Notes under the pieces: model-generated
Database searches by the model: none
Told to the model about the DNA's origin: nothing
What the model saw: the letters and a program-made list of their open reading frames with translations, nothing else
Program-made: the position numbers and the translations under genes
NCBI GenBank assembly: GCA_011372835.1
Contig: DSAJ01000037.1
Coordinates: 1 to 7,319 of the forward strand
Direction: 5' to 3'
Origin: Methanomicrobia archaeon
GTDB taxonomy: Archaea > Methanobacteriota_B > Thermococci > Methanofastidiosales > NM3
DNA: 7,319 nucleotides
Shown: one piece after another, positions 5,287-7,319 of the stretch
Position numbering within the stretch: the stretch's first letter is position 1
Layout of the letters: every line of letters starts with the position of its first letter

Positions 5287-7319
5287 ATGAAAAAGGCAAA
5301 TATCGTGGTCATGATACTTATGGTATCTCTTTTTGCAGTGCTTCCCGCGTCCGTCTCTGCTGACCAGTACGTGTCGCCGGGCGACGACATACAGGCCGCG
5401 GTCGACGATGCCGCCGCCAACGGTGGTACCGTCTACTTCGCTCCGGGAACATATGAAGTGAATATCTTCATCGGCAACCCGAACGCATCGTTCACGCTCA
5501 GCGGGGCAGGAGCTGGAGTCTCCACCCTTGACGGGAACGACAACGGATCCGTCATCCGCATCGAATACACGGGAGACGCTGTCGTCACCGTTGAGGGATT
5601 CACCATCACCGATGGGGTTGGCCAAACGTGCATTTATTACGATACCTCCCTATGTGGTGGTGGGATGTATCTCTACTCTGCCAATGCTGTTGTGAACGCG
5701 TGCGTGTTCACGGATAACTACGCAGATGACTACGGTGGGGGGTTGTACTCCTATGGGTCACAGGTCATCGTTACCGGCTCCACCTTTCACAAAAACATTG
5801 CCGATTCTTATGGCGGCGGGATGGACATCAACGAATCTTCCTTAGTCGTGGACAACTGTGTGTTCTCGGAAAACGATGGTGGTACCTACGCTGGGGGACT
5901 CGACTGTTACTATTCCAAAGCCACGGTGACCAACAGCACGTTTGAGAAAAACATTGCCGATTCTTACGGGGGCGGAGTATACGTATATAGTACATATGCG
6001 GAGGGCGAGCTTGACAATCTGTCTGCAAGCAGTACCGACCTGACCAAGGTCGGTCACGCAAGGGTCGCAACGAATGGCACCACCGTTGATGCCACCGTCG
6101 CCTTTTCCAACTGTACCTTCGAGGACAACTATGCCGGCACTGACGGTGGTGGCATGTATTGCACATATGCCAACGATGTTTATGTTGAATCCACCATCTT
6201 CGACTCAAACACATCGCAAAACTATGGCGGTGGAATCTGCTTCGATAGGAGCGAAGCTGAAATCACAGGATGCACCTTTGATTCAAACACGGCAAAAAAT
6301 CATGGCGCAGGGATGTACAACAACGATTCCGACGTTACCTCAATCTCCTGCCTGTTCACAGGAAATGAGACAGATGATGGTTACGGCGGAGGCATGTACA
6401 ACAACGATGCTGACGCGAACGTGGACAACTGCACCTTCTCCGGCAACACCGCCGAGCGCGGCGGGGGCATGTACAATAGCTACAATTCGGCACCTATCGT
6501 CACCGACTGCCTCTTTAGCTACAACGTAGCGTACAGGAGGGGCGGCGGCATGGACAATCACGAAAATTCCGCCCCCGTTGTCACGAACTGCGTCTTTGTC
6601 GGTAATGAGGTCATCGGGGAATCGACAACAAGCGAAGGGACCTACTCCAAGATCAATGGCATGACCAGCGCGGGGGGCGGCGGCATGTTCAGTGGCTCCA
6701 CTGCCACACCTGTCGTTACCAACTGCACCTTTACGCTAAACACTGTGCCGTATTACAGCAATAAGGGCGGCTACGATGGCGAAAACGGCGGCGGCGTGAA
6801 GAACGCAAATAATTCCAGCGGCGTTTTCACCAACTGCATCGTCTGGGGCAACTACCCCAACGACGTGCTGAACACTGATGGCAATGTATCTACCTTCGAG
6901 TACTCCAACGTTGGCGGCGGCTTCCCCGGAGAGGGCAACATCGACGCCGACCCGCTCTTCGTCAACGCGCCGACTGACGTCTCGCTGCAGCAGGGCTCGC
7001 CCTGCATCGACGCAGGCACGGACATGAGCCCCGACGTGGTCGACGACATCCTCGGTGTCGCCAGGCCGCAGGGCAGCGCATACGACATGGGTGCCTATGA
7101 GTTTGCCATAGCGGCGAGCAACTGGTCGCCCGTCTCGATCATGCCGCTTGCGCGAACGCAACTGGCAACCGCCCTTGAGGCATGGGGCGGGCTGTTAGGG
7201 CAGCTGCCTGAAGAGCCAACAGAAGAGATGACCGAGCTCATCGAGCGTATCCAGGCCCACATGCAAAACGCGACCGGACTCGCGAATCCGATCTACGCGT
7301 CTGGCCAGCTCTCACAGGC
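5287..7319 (+). CDS. Secreted right-handed parallel beta-helix surface protein with Pmp-like GGG/FxxN repeats, 3'-truncated
   Basis: The frame runs without a stop from the ATG at 5287 to the window edge, at least 677 residues. Residues 1-25 form a clear Sec signal peptide: KK, a hydrophobic core, then SVSA before Asp26. Residues 26-110 resemble the N-terminal part of pectate-lyase-like beta-helices (DDIQAAVDDA, APGTYEV). Thirteen coils follow from residue 124, most of 25-27 residues, each combining a Gly-rich turn (GGGM/L/V, also AGG and GAG) with an NCTF-type strand and FxxN. Residues 516-606 resemble the C-terminal module often seen in such proteins (NCIVWGN, DADPLF, SPCIDAGTD, DMGAYEF). 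After 606 a probably helical, Glu-rich extension continues past the edge. No anchor is visible. It is presumably exported and cell-surface located as an adhesin, envelope component or polysaccharide-interacting protein; catalytic activity cannot be claimed. Its promoter and ribosome site are strong, and codon use in the repeats is less GC-biased than in neighbouring genes. Confidence 0.9.
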   Translation, partial: MKKANIVVMILMVSLFAVLPASVSADQYVSPGDDIQAAVDDAAANGGTVYFAPGTYEVNIFIGNPNASFTLSGAGAGVSTLDGNDNGSVIRIEYTGDAVVTVEGFTITDGVGQTCIYYDTSLCGGGMYLYSANAVVNACVFTDNYADDYGGGLYSYGSQVIVTGSTFHKNIADSYGGGMDINESSLVVDNCVFSENDGGTYAGGLDCYYSKATVTNSTFEKNIADSYGGGVYVYSTYAEGELDNLSASSTDLTKVGHARVATNGTTVDATVAFSNCTFEDNYAGTDGGGMYCTYANDVYVESTIFDSNTSQNYGGGICFDRSEAEITGCTFDSNTAKNHGAGMYNNDSDVTSISCLFTGNETDDGYGGGMYNNDADANVDNCTFSGNTAERGGGMYNSYNSAPIVTDCLFSYNVAYRRGGGMDNHENSAPVVTNCVFVGNEVIGESTTSEGTYSKINGMTSAGGGGMFSGSTATPVVTNCTFTLNTVPYYSNKGGYDGENGGGVKNANNSSGVFTNCIVWGNYPNDVLNTDGNVSTFEYSNVGGGFPGEGNIDADPLFVNAPTDVSLQQGSPCIDAGTDMSPDVVDDILGVARPQGSAYDMGAYEFAIAASNWSPVSIMPLARTQLATALEAWGGLLGQLPEEPTEEMTELIERIQAHMQNATGLANPIYASGQLSQ
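5656..6915 (+). repeat. Thirteen tandem beta-helix coil repeats
   Basis: Gly-triplet starts fall at 5656, 5734, 5812, 5890, 5968, 6145, 6226, 6304, 6385, 6460, 6541, 6676 and 6787. Spacing is exactly 78 bp for the first four intervals, then 177 (an insertion of about 33 codons), 81, 78, 81, 75, 81, 135 and 111. Most identity is at protein level, but some survives in DNA: a 20-bp identical stretch at 5791-5810 and 5947-5966, and 15 bp at 6313-6327 and 6394-6408. Confidence 0.85.

Noticed and set aside
5656..6915. CRISPR-like array
   Set aside because: The periodic units are coding, diverged at DNA level and lack conserved repeats separated by unique spacers.
5828..7161. Several minus-strand and other-frame ORFs within the beta-helix gene
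   Set aside because: They are shadows of the long continuous plus-strand frame, with low-complexity Arg/His/Val or Met/Thr translations and no start signals.

Overview
The window looks like a chromosomal segment of an anaerobic euryarchaeon, most likely a methanogen or a close relative. The evidence is a paired DUF39 protein and NIL-domain ferredoxin (the homocysteine module characterised in Methanosarcina), a Hel308 helicase (an archaeal family), TATA/BRE-type promoters rather than -35/-10 boxes, and a probable leaderless start. Coding DNA of the first four genes is GC-rich with strongly G/C-ending codons. The genus cannot be fixed by eye.

Layout. (1) 1-1102 (+): DUF39 homocysteine-biosynthesis protein, cut by the left edge. 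(2) 1099-1515 (+): NIL-domain 2[4Fe-4S] ferredoxin, joined to gene 1 by an ATGA stop/start overlap; together they make homocysteine from aspartate semialdehyde. (3) 1512-2810 (-): enolase, whose stop codon overlaps the ferredoxin stop tail-to-tail. (4) 2859-4961 (+): Hel308-type DNA helicase, divergent from enolase across a 48-bp region holding two closely spaced TATA-like boxes. The box positions argue for a GTG start for enolase at 2810 and a leaderless hel308 mRNA. (5) 4962-5286: gene-poor spacer with a T-tract after hel308, a long-range inverted repeat with internal hairpins (possible structured RNA), then a textbook archaeal promoter and Shine-Dalgarno site. (6) 5287-7319 (+): a large secreted right-handed beta-helix protein, open at the right edge.

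The first four genes are ordinary central-metabolism and genome-maintenance genes with unusually tight packing. The most interesting part is the surface protein. It has thirteen coils that each pair a GGG/AGG/GAG triplet with an FxxN motif, reminiscent of chlamydial polymorphic membrane proteins. It also has a regular Cys/Ser ladder, many N-glycosylation sequons, a 52-codon two-coil periodicity in its first half, and a shift in codon use between repeats and C-terminus. No CRISPR array, tRNA, rRNA or insertion sequence was seen.
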